Source of the DNA: Sporolactobacillus laevolacticus DSM 442 | GTDB taxonomy: Bacteria > Bacillota > Bacilli > Bacillales > Sporolactobacillaceae | NCBI RefSeq assembly: GCF_000497245.1 | Contig: NZ_AWTC01000001.1 | Span: 422,411-486,410, forward strand | Length of the DNA: 64,000 bases | Reading direction: 5' to 3' | Part shown: piece by piece, positions 28,229 to 37,312 of the stretch | Layout: each line of letters begins with the position of its first letter | How positions within the stretch are numbered: position 1 is the first letter of the stretch | Translations under genes and position numbers: made by a program | The notes under the pieces: model-generated | The model's database searches: none | What the model was told of the DNA's origin: nothing | The model's input: only the letters and a program-made list of their open reading frames with translations

Positions 28229-29013
28229 ATCGTGCGGCTCTTCCGCACTTTATCCTGGAAGGCTTTCTTCTCTTGCTTGGTCATTTTCTTGTATTCTTTA
28301 ATAAATTTCTCGTATTCCGGCATGACTTCATTCATCGATCCATAGTTCTCAACCTGGCCATATTGAATCCACAACGCTTTCTCACAAAACTTCTTCATTT
28401 GGCTGATTGAATGGCTGATAAAAAAAATCGTCTTTCCTTTTTCTTTGAACTCGTTCATTTTATCTAAGCATTTATCCGCAAATGTCTGATCTCCAACCGA
28501 GAGTGCTTCGTCAATCACAAGAATATCAGGATCAATATGAATAGAAATCGCGAAACCAAGTCGAGAACGCATTCCGCTTGAGTAGGTTTTTACCGGCTGA
28601 TCAATAAAATCACCAATGTCGGCAAATTCAATGATCTGAGGGGTCAACTCGACAATCTGCTTTTTATCAAAACCAAGCATTAAACATTTTAACTCTATGT
28701 TCTCTCTACCGGTAAGCTCTTGTTTCAGTCCGGACTGAATAGCGATTAAAGCCGCTTCGCCATGTACCTCCACTGTCCCCGACGTTGGCGGGATAATTCC
28801 AGCGATAATGTTTGACAAGGTAGACTTTCCTGAGCCATTCACCCCAATAATTCCGATTACATCGCCTTTGTTCGCTTCAAAACTGATATCCTGCAGTGCA
28901 TAAAAGGTTTTTCCGTAACCCTTTGGAGAAATTAAATCCAGTATTTTTTCGGATGTCCTGGAATACATTTTATATTTTTTTGAGACATGATTGACAACTA
29001 CTGATTTTTCCAT
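28219..29013 (-). CDS. tagH: Teichoic acid ABC exporter ATP-binding protein
   Basis: This 264-aa ATPase energises export of wall teichoic acid with TagG. Walker A is GVNGSGKST, the signature is YSSGMRSRLGFAI and Walker B is DILVIDEALSVGD, as in polysaccharide exporters. The C-terminal K-rich tail (about 35 residues) is short compared with the long C-terminal extension of B. subtilis TagH. AAGGAG precedes the ATG. It starts 14 bases after tagG ends. Confidence 0.93.
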   Translation of the reverse strand: MEKSVVVNHVSKKYKMYSRTSEKILDLISPKGYGKTFYALQDISFEANKGDVIGIIGVNGSGKSTLSNIIAGIIPPTSGTVEVHGEAALIAIQSGLKQELTGRENIELKCLMLGFDKKQIVELTPQIIEFADIGDFIDQPVKTYSSGMRSRLGFAISIHIDPDILVIDEALSVGDQTFADKCLDKMNEFKEKGKTIFFISHSISQMKKFCEKALWIQYGQVENYGSMNEVMPEYEKFIKEYKKMTKQEKKAFQDKVRKSRTIKA

Positions 29014-29027
29014 GAGTGGAGATCTCC

Positions 29028-29864
29028 TTACAAATAATCTACGAAATGATCTCTGAATCTTAAATGGATTGCTGATCCGAAAAGCAGAGCTACGAGTACA
29101 AATCCCCAGAAGTAAGCCGTATACCAAATATGATCGAGACCGTACCAAGATGCGCCGAGCAATGTCGAGCGGTAGCCTTGTACAAGATAATACATCGGAT
29201 TAAGCAACAAGATTTTCTCAATGTAACCAGGCATACCGGCAGCCGTAAGACGCGCAGGTTCCCATAAAAACGGAGTTAAGTAAAACAACATTCGCATAAT
29301 CGAAATCAGGATCTGATGGACATCACGAACAATCGTAGACAGGGTCGACGTGATCAAGGAAACAGAAAATAGGAATGCTAATGCAGCAAACATAAAATAA
29401 GGCAGTTGAATGATATAGACACTGACGTGATACTTAGTGAATTGCAGAATAACGAAAACAATTCCTGTGATCATCAGATGCTGATAAAATTTTTCAAGAA
29501 TGACGTAGCTTGGGATCGCGCTCATCGGAAAGTTCATTTTTGCGATAAAACGAATCCGTGAATAAATTGATTTTGACCCTTGGATAATCGCCGGCTGAAT
29601 GAAAAACCAAACGATAATTCCCGAGATGAGCCAGATTATGTAAGGAGCAAACTGACCGTTGTCGACCGGTATGTCCTTATTTCTTCCTAATATTTTGCCA
29701 AAAACTAGCCAGTAAATAAAGATCTGAATCAACGGGTTAATGACCACCCACGCCGTACCAAGATAATTATTCGTATTCTCACTTTTTAACTCGTAAAGGG
29801 ACAGCCGACTGATCAGGTAAAGGTTTTTAAACTGTTCCCTTATTACTTTCCATGCCGATTTCAT
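29028..29864 (-). CDS. tagG: Teichoic acid ABC exporter permease
   Basis: This 278-aa permease of the ABC-2 type has about six membrane helices. Typical features are the N-terminal amphipathic region YLISRLSLYELKSENTNNYL and LGTAWVVINPLIQIFIYW. AAGGA lies seven bases before the ATG; the frame is open for 58 codons further upstream but without a start signal. It pairs with tagH to move lipid-linked wall teichoic acid across the membrane. No teichoic acid synthesis genes are nearby. Confidence 0.93.
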   Translation of the reverse strand: MKSAWKVIREQFKNLYLISRLSLYELKSENTNNYLGTAWVVINPLIQIFIYWLVFGKILGRNKDIPVDNGQFAPYIIWLISGIIVWFFIQPAIIQGSKSIYSRIRFIAKMNFPMSAIPSYVILEKFYQHLMITGIVFVILQFTKYHVSVYIIQLPYFMFAALAFLFSVSLITSTLSTIVRDVHQILISIMRMLFYLTPFLWEPARLTAAGMPGYIEKILLLNPMYYLVQGYRSTLLGASWYGLDHIWYTAYFWGFVLVALLFGSAIHLRFRDHFVDYL

Positions 29865-30114
29865 ATCATTTTCCTTCCAGCCTGAAATTCTTTTATTCGA
29901 AAACTTGGCGCTGCCAAGCCTAAGGAAACGGGAATATCCTGTCCATTTTCCTCTACATACTTTATCACAGCTCGCCCAAAAATGAAAAGGATGATCCACA
30001 CAGAATCTTTCTTTTTCACTTCCATACCTGTTCAGCATAATAGAAATGAATATTTAAACGTCCAGCAGGGGAACATAACTCCTATTAAAATGAACACGTA
30101 GAAGGGAACTATTC

Positions 30115-30309
30115 ATGCTCACTGTTTTCCTTTATCTCAGTTATTTTCTCGTCCTCTTTCTATTTTTCATCTTTGTGTTTTTCAGAATTTATTTTTTCGC
30201 TGCACTCATGATGTATACCTTGATCATATGGATATGCACCATGCCTTTTATTGTTTTTTATATTGCGTCCAAAAAATATGAGTTGGATAAAACCAAATCC
30301 CAAAAATGA
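30115..30309 (+). CDS. Small hydrophobic protein upstream of germination operon
   Basis: This 64-aa protein has two membrane-spanning stretches (about 4-28 and 30-52) and a charged C-terminus KKYELDKTKSQK. GAAGGG lies seven bases before the ATG. It ends 18 bases before the gerA-type operon and is probably co-transcribed. I do not recognise a family. By position it could be an accessory part of the germinant receptor. Confidence 0.62.
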   Translation: MLTVFLYLSYFLVLFLFFIFVFFRIYFFAALMMYTLIIWICTMPFIVFYIASKKYELDKTKSQK

Positions 30310-30327
30310 CCGGAGTGAGGGTTCATT

Positions 30328-31842
30328 ATGTTTTGGAAAAAAAAGAGGCTTGAGGAAACGGATAAGAAAAACAAACCTCAAACCATCATGGATTTGTTCC
30401 AACACTTAAAAGAAAATCCTGATTTCGCACATTTTCAGCATCAAGGTGATCATTTCAGTTGCTGGATTTCATTTTTTAAGACACTGGTTGATGTGGATTA
30501 CGTGCATCGCGACGTGTTTCCTTGCATTTACGATGAAAAAATTCACAGTATGAAAGACATCCAAGAGCAGCTTCCGATTGAGACAATCATTCGGACAAAG
30601 GATCTTTCCATGATTCAATCCAAACTGCTGGAAGGCTATATTATTATTCAAAAGAATGAGGCAGATACTGATTGCTTAATTATTCCTTCAATTAAAATTG
30701 AGGGCCGTCAAATTGAAAAGTCGGAAGTTGAAACGAGTATTTTGGGTCCAAAGGAAACTTTTGTGGAATCGCTGGACACCAACATCAATCTTGTCCGAAA
30801 ACGCATTCCAATTCCACAGCTTAAAGTTGAAGAACTGAGGGTTGGAAAAATCTCCAGAACGCGGGTTTCCATTGTGTATATAGATGGAATCGCTAATGTT
30901 GAAAATGTAAACACGGTTAAGCAGAGAATCAGTGATTTGGAAGTGGCAAACCTGATTGACGCAACGGTTCTGGCCTTAAATATCAGCGACAATGACAACT
31001 CTATTTTCCCGCAATTTATCGATACAGAAAGGCCTGACCGGGTTTCAGGAGCGGTTTATGAGGGCAAGATCGCTGTTCTCGTAGATGGTTCGCCCAATGC
31101 ACTGGTCATGCCTTCAACCATCGTTGAATTTTTCGTGGCATTTGATGATTACTTTCTGGTCTGGCACATTGCATCACTCTACCGACTGCTGCGCTTATTC
31201 GCAGTCGCTCTATCAGCCTTTGCCTCGCCTGTGTATATTGCGCTGCTGACCTATCATTACCAGCTGATTCCGAAGGATCTTTTGGGAACATTGATCAGCT
31301 CGCGGAGTTCTGTGCCATTGGATCCGGTTATGGAAGTTATCGTCCTTGAAATCATGATCGAGTTGCTGCGTGAAGCAGGCGCACGGTTACCGACAAAAGT
31401 CGGACAAACGATTGGTATCGTTGGTGGTATTGTCATCGGGACGGCATCCGTACAAGCCGGACTGACGAGTAATTTTCTGCTCATTCTCGTTGCGATGTCG
31501 GCACTCGCCGCCTTCATCACACCGAATTACCGGATGGCCACATCCATTCGTTTTATCCGTTTTCCTTTTATCATTTCTGCTCAAATGCTAGGAATGTTGG
31601 GAATCGCCTTTTGCTTTATCTTTTTCGTTTGTCATTTACTCAGGCTGACTTCGCTTGGTCGTCCTTATATAGAACCGATCTATCCTTTGCGAGTGAACGA
31701 TCTTAAGGATAGTTTTATCCGTCTCCCCTATAATTTTCAGAACACGAGGCCAATGGTACTGCGCCCGGGGGATGTCTCTCGTATGAACGCTACGCGTACG
31801 CACAAAAAGAAAGGGAAACATAAAGCGGATATTGATGAGTAA
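30328..31842 (+). CDS. Spore germination protein, GerA family A subunit
   Basis: This 504-aa A subunit of a germinant receptor sits in the inner membrane of spores. The hydrophilic N-terminal half (about 1-290) contains SRTRVSIVYIDGIANVENV and GSPNALVMPSTIVEFF. Several membrane helices and a basic C-terminal tail follow, with RSSVPLDPVMEVIVLEIMIE as a family marker. GGAGTGAGGG precedes the ATG. It is first in an A-B-C operon. Which of GerA, GerB, GerK or another receptor it equals cannot be told. Confidence 0.93.
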   Translation: MFWKKKRLEETDKKNKPQTIMDLFQHLKENPDFAHFQHQGDHFSCWISFFKTLVDVDYVHRDVFPCIYDEKIHSMKDIQEQLPIETIIRTKDLSMIQSKLLEGYIIIQKNEADTDCLIIPSIKIEGRQIEKSEVETSILGPKETFVESLDTNINLVRKRIPIPQLKVEELRVGKISRTRVSIVYIDGIANVENVNTVKQRISDLEVANLIDATVLALNISDNDNSIFPQFIDTERPDRVSGAVYEGKIAVLVDGSPNALVMPSTIVEFFVAFDDYFLVWHIASLYRLLRLFAVALSAFASPVYIALLTYHYQLIPKDLLGTLISSRSSVPLDPVMEVIVLEIMIELLREAGARLPTKVGQTIGIVGGIVIGTASVQAGLTSNFLLILVAMSALAAFITPNYRMATSIRFIRFPFIISAQMLGMLGIAFCFIFFVCHLLRLTSLGRPYIEPIYPLRVNDLKDSFIRLPYNFQNTRPMVLRPGDVSRMNATRTHKKKGKHKADIDE

Positions 31843-31882
31843 CAAACAAACACTTCGTCCCGAATAATGGAGGTTGATTGAC

Positions 31883-32995
31883 GTGAAACCAGGTCAGATT
31901 AGTGAAACGCAACAGCTTGGCCCGATGAGTGGTTTTATTATTCCACACACCATGCAAATTAGCATTGGAATTCTCTCATTCCAACAGCTCCTATCCAAAG
32001 ATAGTGGGCAGGATGCATGGCTTGCTTGCCTTATCGGCGGACTGTTTTCACTCGCCATCATGTGGATGATTCTACGCCTGCTTAAAAACGAGCAGAAATT
32101 CGGCCGTGCAGACTTTTTTTCGATCCACCAGAGGTTGTTTGGCAAATGGTTGGGTGGCCTGCTCAATTTCTTCGTGACCGCCCATGTCGTTCTTTTTGGC
32201 GTCGTCTTTCTTCGCAGCTATATTGAAATATTGCAAGTTTGGATCTTTCCCCAGCTATCCGTTTTCACCTTTACCATCCTGTTCTGTCTGATCATCTGGT
32301 ATATTGTGCTTGGGGGTATTCGAATCGTCGGCGGCATCTGCATGCTCAGCTTTATCTATATGATTCCGCTTTATATGTCCACTGTTTTTGCGGTTCCTGA
32401 AGCATATTTCTCAAATCTTCTGCCCATGTTTGAGCACAGCCCAGCCTCAATCCTGATCTCTGCGTTTCATACGACACACATTTACCTCGGCTTTGAGCTG
32501 ATGCTCTATTTTTACCCTTTCATTAAGCGGCCGCAGCTTGCAAAAAAGTGGTGCTATTTCGGTATTTTGACATCAATGTATATCTATATCATCCTAATGC
32601 TTATGGCGACAGTGTTTTTTAGTCGGGGTGAAATGAGACTCACCATCTGGCCAACAGTAACATTTTGGAAATCCGTTTCTTTTCCTCTCCTTGAACACGT
32701 CGACATGGTTATCATTATTTACTATATGTGGGCTTTATTACCAAGTGTAAGCATGTCCGCTTGGGTTGCGTCTCGCTTCGTGAAGCACACCTTCCCAGTA
32801 ATAAAGCAAAAATACGCGCTTGTGGGTGTACTGCTTATATTTGTTATTATAAGTGTACTAATCAAGAATGGTGAACAAGTGAAAATTGCGAATGACCTTT
32901 ATGGCAATATCGGCTTTTTCATTGTGTACGCATACGTTCCTTTTCTTCTTTTTTATCAATGGCTGATGAAAAAGGTAAGGGGGAAAGCAGCATGA
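31883..32995 (+). CDS. Spore germination protein, GerB-type permease subunit
   Basis: This 370-aa B subunit is related to amino-acid/polyamine permeases, with about ten membrane helices. In receptors of this type the B subunit binds the germinant. GGAGG lies nine bases before the GTG chosen (MKPGQISETQQL). A TTG three codons earlier is too close to that site. The last codons overlap the start of the C subunit (ATGA). Confidence 0.92.
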   Translation: MKPGQISETQQLGPMSGFIIPHTMQISIGILSFQQLLSKDSGQDAWLACLIGGLFSLAIMWMILRLLKNEQKFGRADFFSIHQRLFGKWLGGLLNFFVTAHVVLFGVVFLRSYIEILQVWIFPQLSVFTFTILFCLIIWYIVLGGIRIVGGICMLSFIYMIPLYMSTVFAVPEAYFSNLLPMFEHSPASILISAFHTTHIYLGFELMLYFYPFIKRPQLAKKWCYFGILTSMYIYIILMLMATVFFSRGEMRLTIWPTVTFWKSVSFPLLEHVDMVIIIYYMWALLPSVSMSAWVASRFVKHTFPVIKQKYALVGVLLIFVIISVLIKNGEQVKIANDLYGNIGFFIVYAYVPFLLFYQWLMKKVRGKAA

Positions 32996-34101
32996 AATTG
33001 AAAACTCTTGTGATTTTGCTGCTGCTTGCACTTCTGTCCAGCTGCATGCCTACTAATATTATTGACGATATATTAATGGTTGAAGCTGAAGGGTTTGATT
33101 ACATTGGCCACAATCAAATTCTGGGAACAGCAACGATGCCTAACTATGTGCAGAGTGGGAATCCAGGCGGTCAAGGTGGAGGGCTGCCATCAACGGCTTC
33201 AATGATGCGTTACGTCTCGGGAATTACCTATGACGGGAAGTCACTGGTTGATAAATTCCAACCCGAGGGTCAGCGTCCGTTAAAAATTGGAAAAGTGAGG
33301 GTGATGCTTTTTGACAAGAAGCTCGCAAAACATGGCATGCGAGATCAAATAGACTTCCGAAACAGGGATCCTGACACGCCTCGTGATCTAACGATTGCGA
33401 TCGTTGAAGGAAGCACAAACAAACTTCTGACTGCACAAGACTATCAGACACAGATACCGATATCACGTTATGTCCAGGATATGATTCAGCAAAACAATGA
33501 GCAAAATTATCCGACAAGTAATCTATCACAATTTATTTACAGCTATTACGGCAATTACATGGATCCTTTTATGCCTCTCATAAAAAAGATCGGGAACCAT
33601 CTTGAAATGACAGGAATCGCCATATTTAAAAAGGATAAATATGTCATGAAGGTTCCCAACAAGGATACATTTATTTTTAAGATGCTCTTTGAAAAATTTA
33701 ATCAGGGTGTCTATGATTTCGAATTTGCACCAAAAAAACATATTGCAATCCGAAATGTGCATACCACGATAAATTATAAGGTAAAGGACGGGAACAGTTC
33801 GGCTCCTGATATTTATGCCTATGTAAAAATCAACGGACAAGTCAGGCAAGCCTATGTCGGTTCTATTAGTAAGAGTCGAGCTTATCGTGTTGAAAAGCCA
33901 TTAGAAAAACAAATGGAGCAAAAAGCATCAAAGTTAGTACGCACTTTCCAAAAAAAAGGAACTGATCCACTTCGTCTTGGAGATACTGTGCGGAGTTTCA
34001 CCTATAATTTCGATGGAAAGTCCTGGCCTGAACGCTACCAAAATGCCCATTTTCACTGTCAAGTAACTGTTAACATTTCTCAGACTGGGATTTCTCAATA
34101 G
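32992..34101 (+). CDS. Spore germination lipoprotein, Ger(x)C family
   Basis: This 369-aa C subunit has a lipoprotein signal with lipobox LLSSC, the cysteine being residue 18. It is anchored to the outer face of the spore inner membrane. The mature part has the three-domain Ger(x)C layout by length. The ATG is preceded by GGGGGAAAG and overlaps the B subunit stop by four bases, implying coupled translation. Confidence 0.93.
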   Translation: MKLKTLVILLLLALLSSCMPTNIIDDILMVEAEGFDYIGHNQILGTATMPNYVQSGNPGGQGGGLPSTASMMRYVSGITYDGKSLVDKFQPEGQRPLKIGKVRVMLFDKKLAKHGMRDQIDFRNRDPDTPRDLTIAIVEGSTNKLLTAQDYQTQIPISRYVQDMIQQNNEQNYPTSNLSQFIYSYYGNYMDPFMPLIKKIGNHLEMTGIAIFKKDKYVMKVPNKDTFIFKMLFEKFNQGVYDFEFAPKKHIAIRNVHTTINYKVKDGNSSAPDIYAYVKINGQVRQAYVGSISKSRAYRVEKPLEKQMEQKASKLVRTFQKKGTDPLRLGDTVRSFTYNFDGKSWPERYQNAHFHCQVTVNISQTGISQ

Positions 34102-34150
34102 ACTGTTGGAAACATGAACCATTTTTATTTATTATCAGTCGAAAATAGGG

Positions 34151-34156
34151 TATAAT
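34151..34156 (+). promoter_or_regulatory. -10 element before YdjO-like gene
   Basis: TATAAT lies 34 bases before the ATG; the matching -35 (TTTATT) is weak. Confidence 0.45.
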
Positions 34157-34189
34157 AAAAAGATTAACAGGAAAGGGGATTTTTGATCA

Positions 34190-34372
34190 ATGGGATTTAA
34201 TCGAGGCCCGCAAGAACCGGTTCCTGAAGCAGAAACGGCAATTTGGAGATGTACCAATGATTCATGTTCAGGGTGGATGAGAGATGCTTTTTCGTTTGAT
34301 TCGCATCCGACGTGTCCGCTTTGCCATTCTGAAATGAAAAAAGAAACAAAGATGTTGCCGGTCATTGATTGA
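34190..34372 (+). CDS. YdjO family small Cys-rich protein
   Basis: This 60-aa protein has two cysteine pairs (CTNDSC and CPLC) that look like a zinc ribbon. The overall pattern QEPVPEAETAIWRCTNDSC fits the cold-inducible YdjO family. AAAGGGG precedes the ATG. Function is unknown. Confidence 0.82.
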   Translation: MGFNRGPQEPVPEAETAIWRCTNDSCSGWMRDAFSFDSHPTCPLCHSEMKKETKMLPVID

Positions 34373-34426
34373 CCGCTTAACTTTTTTATTCAATTTAAAG
34401 ATTAAGCTTTGATCTGTGAATAGAGC

Positions 34427-34475
34427 AGGACGTTTCTTCTGAAATATTTAGGAGATTCGTCCTGCATTTCTTTTT
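34427..34475 (+). terminator. Hairpin/terminator after YdjO-like gene
   Basis: GCAGGACG and CGTCCTGC with a long loop, followed by a T-rich stretch. The gap 34373-34684 also holds a 13-codon frame at 34512-34553 (MKQRQISFTKANG) with an AAAAAGGAGTG site. Confidence 0.65.
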
Positions 34476-34684
34476 CTCTTCCATGCATTCAATGATAAAA
34501 AGGAGTGAAAAATGAAACAGAGGCAAATATCATTCACAAAAGCTAACGGATGAGTTTTCAAAGACAAGCACATTACATAATTATGAATGAGGCATTATGG
34601 CGAGTTACAGATCATTTATACTTTGAAATCTCCATTTTTTGGTGTTTTACGTTACAATAGACAGGTAGGACAGAAGGTGATCTC

Positions 34685-35236
34685 TTGAAGCTGACGAAAA
34701 TGAAAAGAAAATACGCAGACCGCCGAGGTTGGCGACGCATCATCTCAAGCCAAACCTGTAAAAAAGAATTTATGTGGCCAGCTTTTCATGGCGAAGCCGT
34801 ACTGATTCAATTCAATGAAATCAAAGCGCCGCTGTCGGTCGTCTATGGCGGTGTTCGTACAAAAACGGTCGATCAAAACTATTCTTGGCTGCAATTGTTT
34901 CCGACTTACGCACCTCAATTTGTTCTGACGGCCATGTTTAATGCCAAACGGCGGCTTGTCCAATGTTATTTTGATGTTATTCATCAGGTCGGCAAAGATG
35001 AGAATGGCACCCCTTGGTTTGATGATCTTTATCTTGACCTGATTCTCTTTCCCAATCATCGGCTCTATCTCGTCGATGAGGACGAACTAAATGAAGCACT
35101 TGAGAATGGGATCATTACACCTGAGATGTATGAAAGAGCATGGAGAACAGCGCATCAGCTCATGCTCAGCATAAAAAACCATCCTGACCACTTCTTGAGA
35201 CTTGTCCGTGATTTGCGCAACACGTTTCCTGATTAA
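34685..35236 (+). CDS. DUF402 protein, NtdP-like nucleoside tri-/diphosphate phosphatase
   Basis: This 183-aa protein has the DUF402 beta-barrel. WFDDLYLDLILFPNHRLYLVDEDEL carries the conserved acidic residues that bind metal. Homologues hydrolyse nucleoside tri- and diphosphates. The TTG start follows AGAAGGTGA. It is followed at 18 bases by a GNAT gene and is probably co-transcribed with it. Confidence 0.85.
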   Translation: MKLTKMKRKYADRRGWRRIISSQTCKKEFMWPAFHGEAVLIQFNEIKAPLSVVYGGVRTKTVDQNYSWLQLFPTYAPQFVLTAMFNAKRRLVQCYFDVIHQVGKDENGTPWFDDLYLDLILFPNHRLYLVDEDELNEALENGIITPEMYERAWRTAHQLMLSIKNHPDHFLRLVRDLRNTFPD

Positions 35237-35254
35237 ATGATTGGAGGTCCTATC

Positions 35255-35719
35255 ATGAACGTTCTCATTACTGAGATGCTGGAAATCGATTTCGCACCTT
35301 ATCTGGAACATTCGTCATTGGAGTATGCCAAAGAAAAGCAGGCATCCGGTGCTTGGCCTGCGGATCGGGCGCTTCAAAATGCACGCGCTGAAATCAGCCG
35401 TCTGCTTCCACAAGGCTATTTCACGCCCAATCATCAATTTCTATCCCTAGTAGATGCATTGGGGAGAAAAGTCGGCATACTCTGGTTGCATATCTCGCCC
35501 GAACGAAAAGAAGCATTTATCTACGATTTTGAAATCTACGAACCTTATCGCGATCAAGGTTTTGGACAAACCGCGATGCAGGCACTTTTTGCCTATTGCC
35601 GCAGTCTCGGGCTCGCCAAAATTAGACTCCACGTATTTGCCCACAATGCCCGCGCCCATCATGTTTATGAAAAACTTGGTTTTCAGGCTACGGACATTAA
35701 TATGAGCAAATTTTTGTAA
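35255..35719 (+). CDS. GNAT family N-acetyltransferase
   Basis: This 154-aa protein has the acetyl-CoA loop YRDQGFGQTAMQAL and the C-terminal signature HNARAHHVYEKLGFQ. GGAGGT precedes the ATG by six bases. The acceptor is unknown. Confidence 0.88.
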   Translation: MNVLITEMLEIDFAPYLEHSSLEYAKEKQASGAWPADRALQNARAEISRLLPQGYFTPNHQFLSLVDALGRKVGILWLHISPERKEAFIYDFEIYEPYRDQGFGQTAMQALFAYCRSLGLAKIRLHVFAHNARAHHVYEKLGFQATDINMSKFL

Positions 35720-35773
35720 GCGCACATAAATTTCACGCCAAACGCCCATGCTAGCCATATGGAGGTGGGCATT

Positions 35774-35911
35774 ATGTCAGAGGCGAGAAAAAAAGAATAC
35801 CGTTCAAATAAAGGTGCAGCCACTTCAAGTGTCACGCCTGCAGGTCGTGCGAAGGATGATCCTCAATCATCTATCTCTCAGTTGGAAGAACGCGCGCGTA
35901 AAAACAAATAA
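35774..35911 (+). CDS. Small hydrophilic protein (45 aa), unknown
   Basis: I do not recognise this protein. It starts MSEARKKEYRSNKG, is rich in S, K, R and A, and ends QLEERARKNK. GGAGGTG lies six bases before the ATG and a good hairpin follows the stop. A GCCCA/TGGGC inverted repeat brackets the ribosome site. Its composition resembles small spore proteins, but this is only a guess. Confidence 0.62.
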   Translation: MSEARKKEYRSNKGAATSSVTPAGRAKDDPQSSISQLEERARKNK

Positions 35912-35916
35912 TAATA

Positions 35917-35950
35917 AAATCCGGAACGGCTGGTACTCGTTCCGGATTTT
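35917..35950. terminator. Bidirectional terminator between small gene and glcF
   Basis: AATCCGGAACG and CGTTCCGGATT form an 11-bp stem with T-rich tails on both strands. Confidence 0.85.
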
Positions 35951-35986
35951 CTGTTCATTTATGAATCCTCAGCCCAAAATTGCTTA

Positions 35987-37312
35987 CTACTCAACTAATG
36001 CCTCCAGCAGCACATCAGCTATATGCACCGCGCGGACACTGCCTGTTTTATTCGCGCGTTCAACCCCAAGTTTCATTTCCAGAAGACACCCTGGGTTAGC
36101 CGTTACAATCGTTTGGGCATTCGTATCTTCAACCTTATCCATTTTATGATCCAAAATTTGCATGGCCATGTCAGGCTGGACAATATTATAATCTCCTGCC
36201 GAACCGCAGCATGTATCGGCGCCTTCCATTTCAACGAAATGTACACCTTCAATCGACTGAAGGAGTATTCTCGGCTCGCTGAATGTTTTCATCACATTGC
36301 GCAGATGACAGGAATCCTGATAAGTAATGATTTGTTCAGGAAGGCACAGGCGGTGCGTTTTTTGAAAATCAAGTGCGACAAGAATTGCAGAGATATCTTT
36401 CAGCTTTCGAGCGAAATTCTTCGCTCGTTCCGCCCATTCCGGATCATCTTTCAGCAGATGGTCATACTCAATCAAAAATGCGCTGCAGCCACCTGCGTTT
36501 GTGATAATGTAATCCGCCTTTACTGCTTCAAACGCTTCAATATTCTGCTTTGCCATTTCTTTGGATTTCTCTAATTCTCCATTGTGGCCATGTAACGCGC
36601 CGCAACAAAGCTGATTTTCAGGAATCGCTACATCACAGCCTGCTTTCTGAAGCAGCTTGATCGTCGCTTTATTTGTTTCAAAAAACATCGTGTCCATCAG
36701 ACATCCGGCAAACAACGCCACCGTCGCTTTTTTCTCGCCTTCATGTTCGAAAAACCGCGGCCGCTGTTTCATCTCACTGCGTTTTGGAACCTCGGGCAGT
36801 ACTTTTTCCATAGTGGCCATACTTTCTGGAAACAAATTCATGAATCCGACTTTACGTGCGACTTTCGAAAGACCGCTTCTCTGATAAAAGCCAATCAAGC
36901 TTGTCACTTTTTCCATTCGATCCTGGTGCGGGAACAGCTCATTAAAAATACCCTTGCGAAGCATTTTTACTCGAATCGGCTCTTTCTTATTGCGCTGAAT
37001 AATTGTGCGAGCGCTCTCCAAGAGATGTCCATAGTGTACACCTGATGGACAGACCGGCTCACATGCTCTGCACCCCAGACACAGATCGAGCGAATGGGCA
37101 ATATCGTCATCAGGTTCGATCACGCCGTCAGTAATCCCCTTCATTAAGGCAATTCTTCCTCGAGGTGAGTACTTCTCCTGATGACCCGTTTCAATATACG
37201 TCGGGCAGGAAGGCAAACAAAATCCGCAGCGCATACAGTTCAGTAATTCATCATAGTCCATCTCTTCTTTAAATTCCTTCTGGATCTTATCTTTTGCTGA
37301 AGAGGTCATCAT
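35987..37312 (-). CDS. glcF: Glycolate oxidase iron-sulfur subunit
   Basis: This 441-aa electron-transfer subunit has two 4Fe-4S motifs near the N-terminus (CMRCGFCLPSCP and CLGCRACEPVCP). Two CCG domains follow, with CCGALHGHNG and CCGSAGDYN. It passes electrons from the flavin subunit GlcD to the respiratory chain. Its ATG overlaps the glcD stop (ATGA), so the two are translationally coupled. Confidence 0.93.
   Translation of the reverse strand: MMTSSAKDKIQKEFKEEMDYDELLNCMRCGFCLPSCPTYIETGHQEKYSPRGRIALMKGITDGVIEPDDDIAHSLDLCLGCRACEPVCPSGVHYGHLLESARTIIQRNKKEPIRVKMLRKGIFNELFPHQDRMEKVTSLIGFYQRSGLSKVARKVGFMNLFPESMATMEKVLPEVPKRSEMKQRPRFFEHEGEKKATVALFAGCLMDTMFFETNKATIKLLQKAGCDVAIPENQLCCGALHGHNGELEKSKEMAKQNIEAFEAVKADYIITNAGGCSAFLIEYDHLLKDDPEWAERAKNFARKLKDISAILVALDFQKTHRLCLPEQIITYQDSCHLRNVMKTFSEPRILLQSIEGVHFVEMEGADTCCGSAGDYNIVQPDMAMQILDHKMDKVEDTNAQTIVTANPGCLLEMKLGVERANKTGSVRAVHIADVLLEALVE

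Noticed and set aside
30048..30080. SigG-like promoter (GAATA and CATAACT) before the germination operon
   Set aside because: The spacer is 21 bases, too long for SigG, although a forespore promoter would be expected here.
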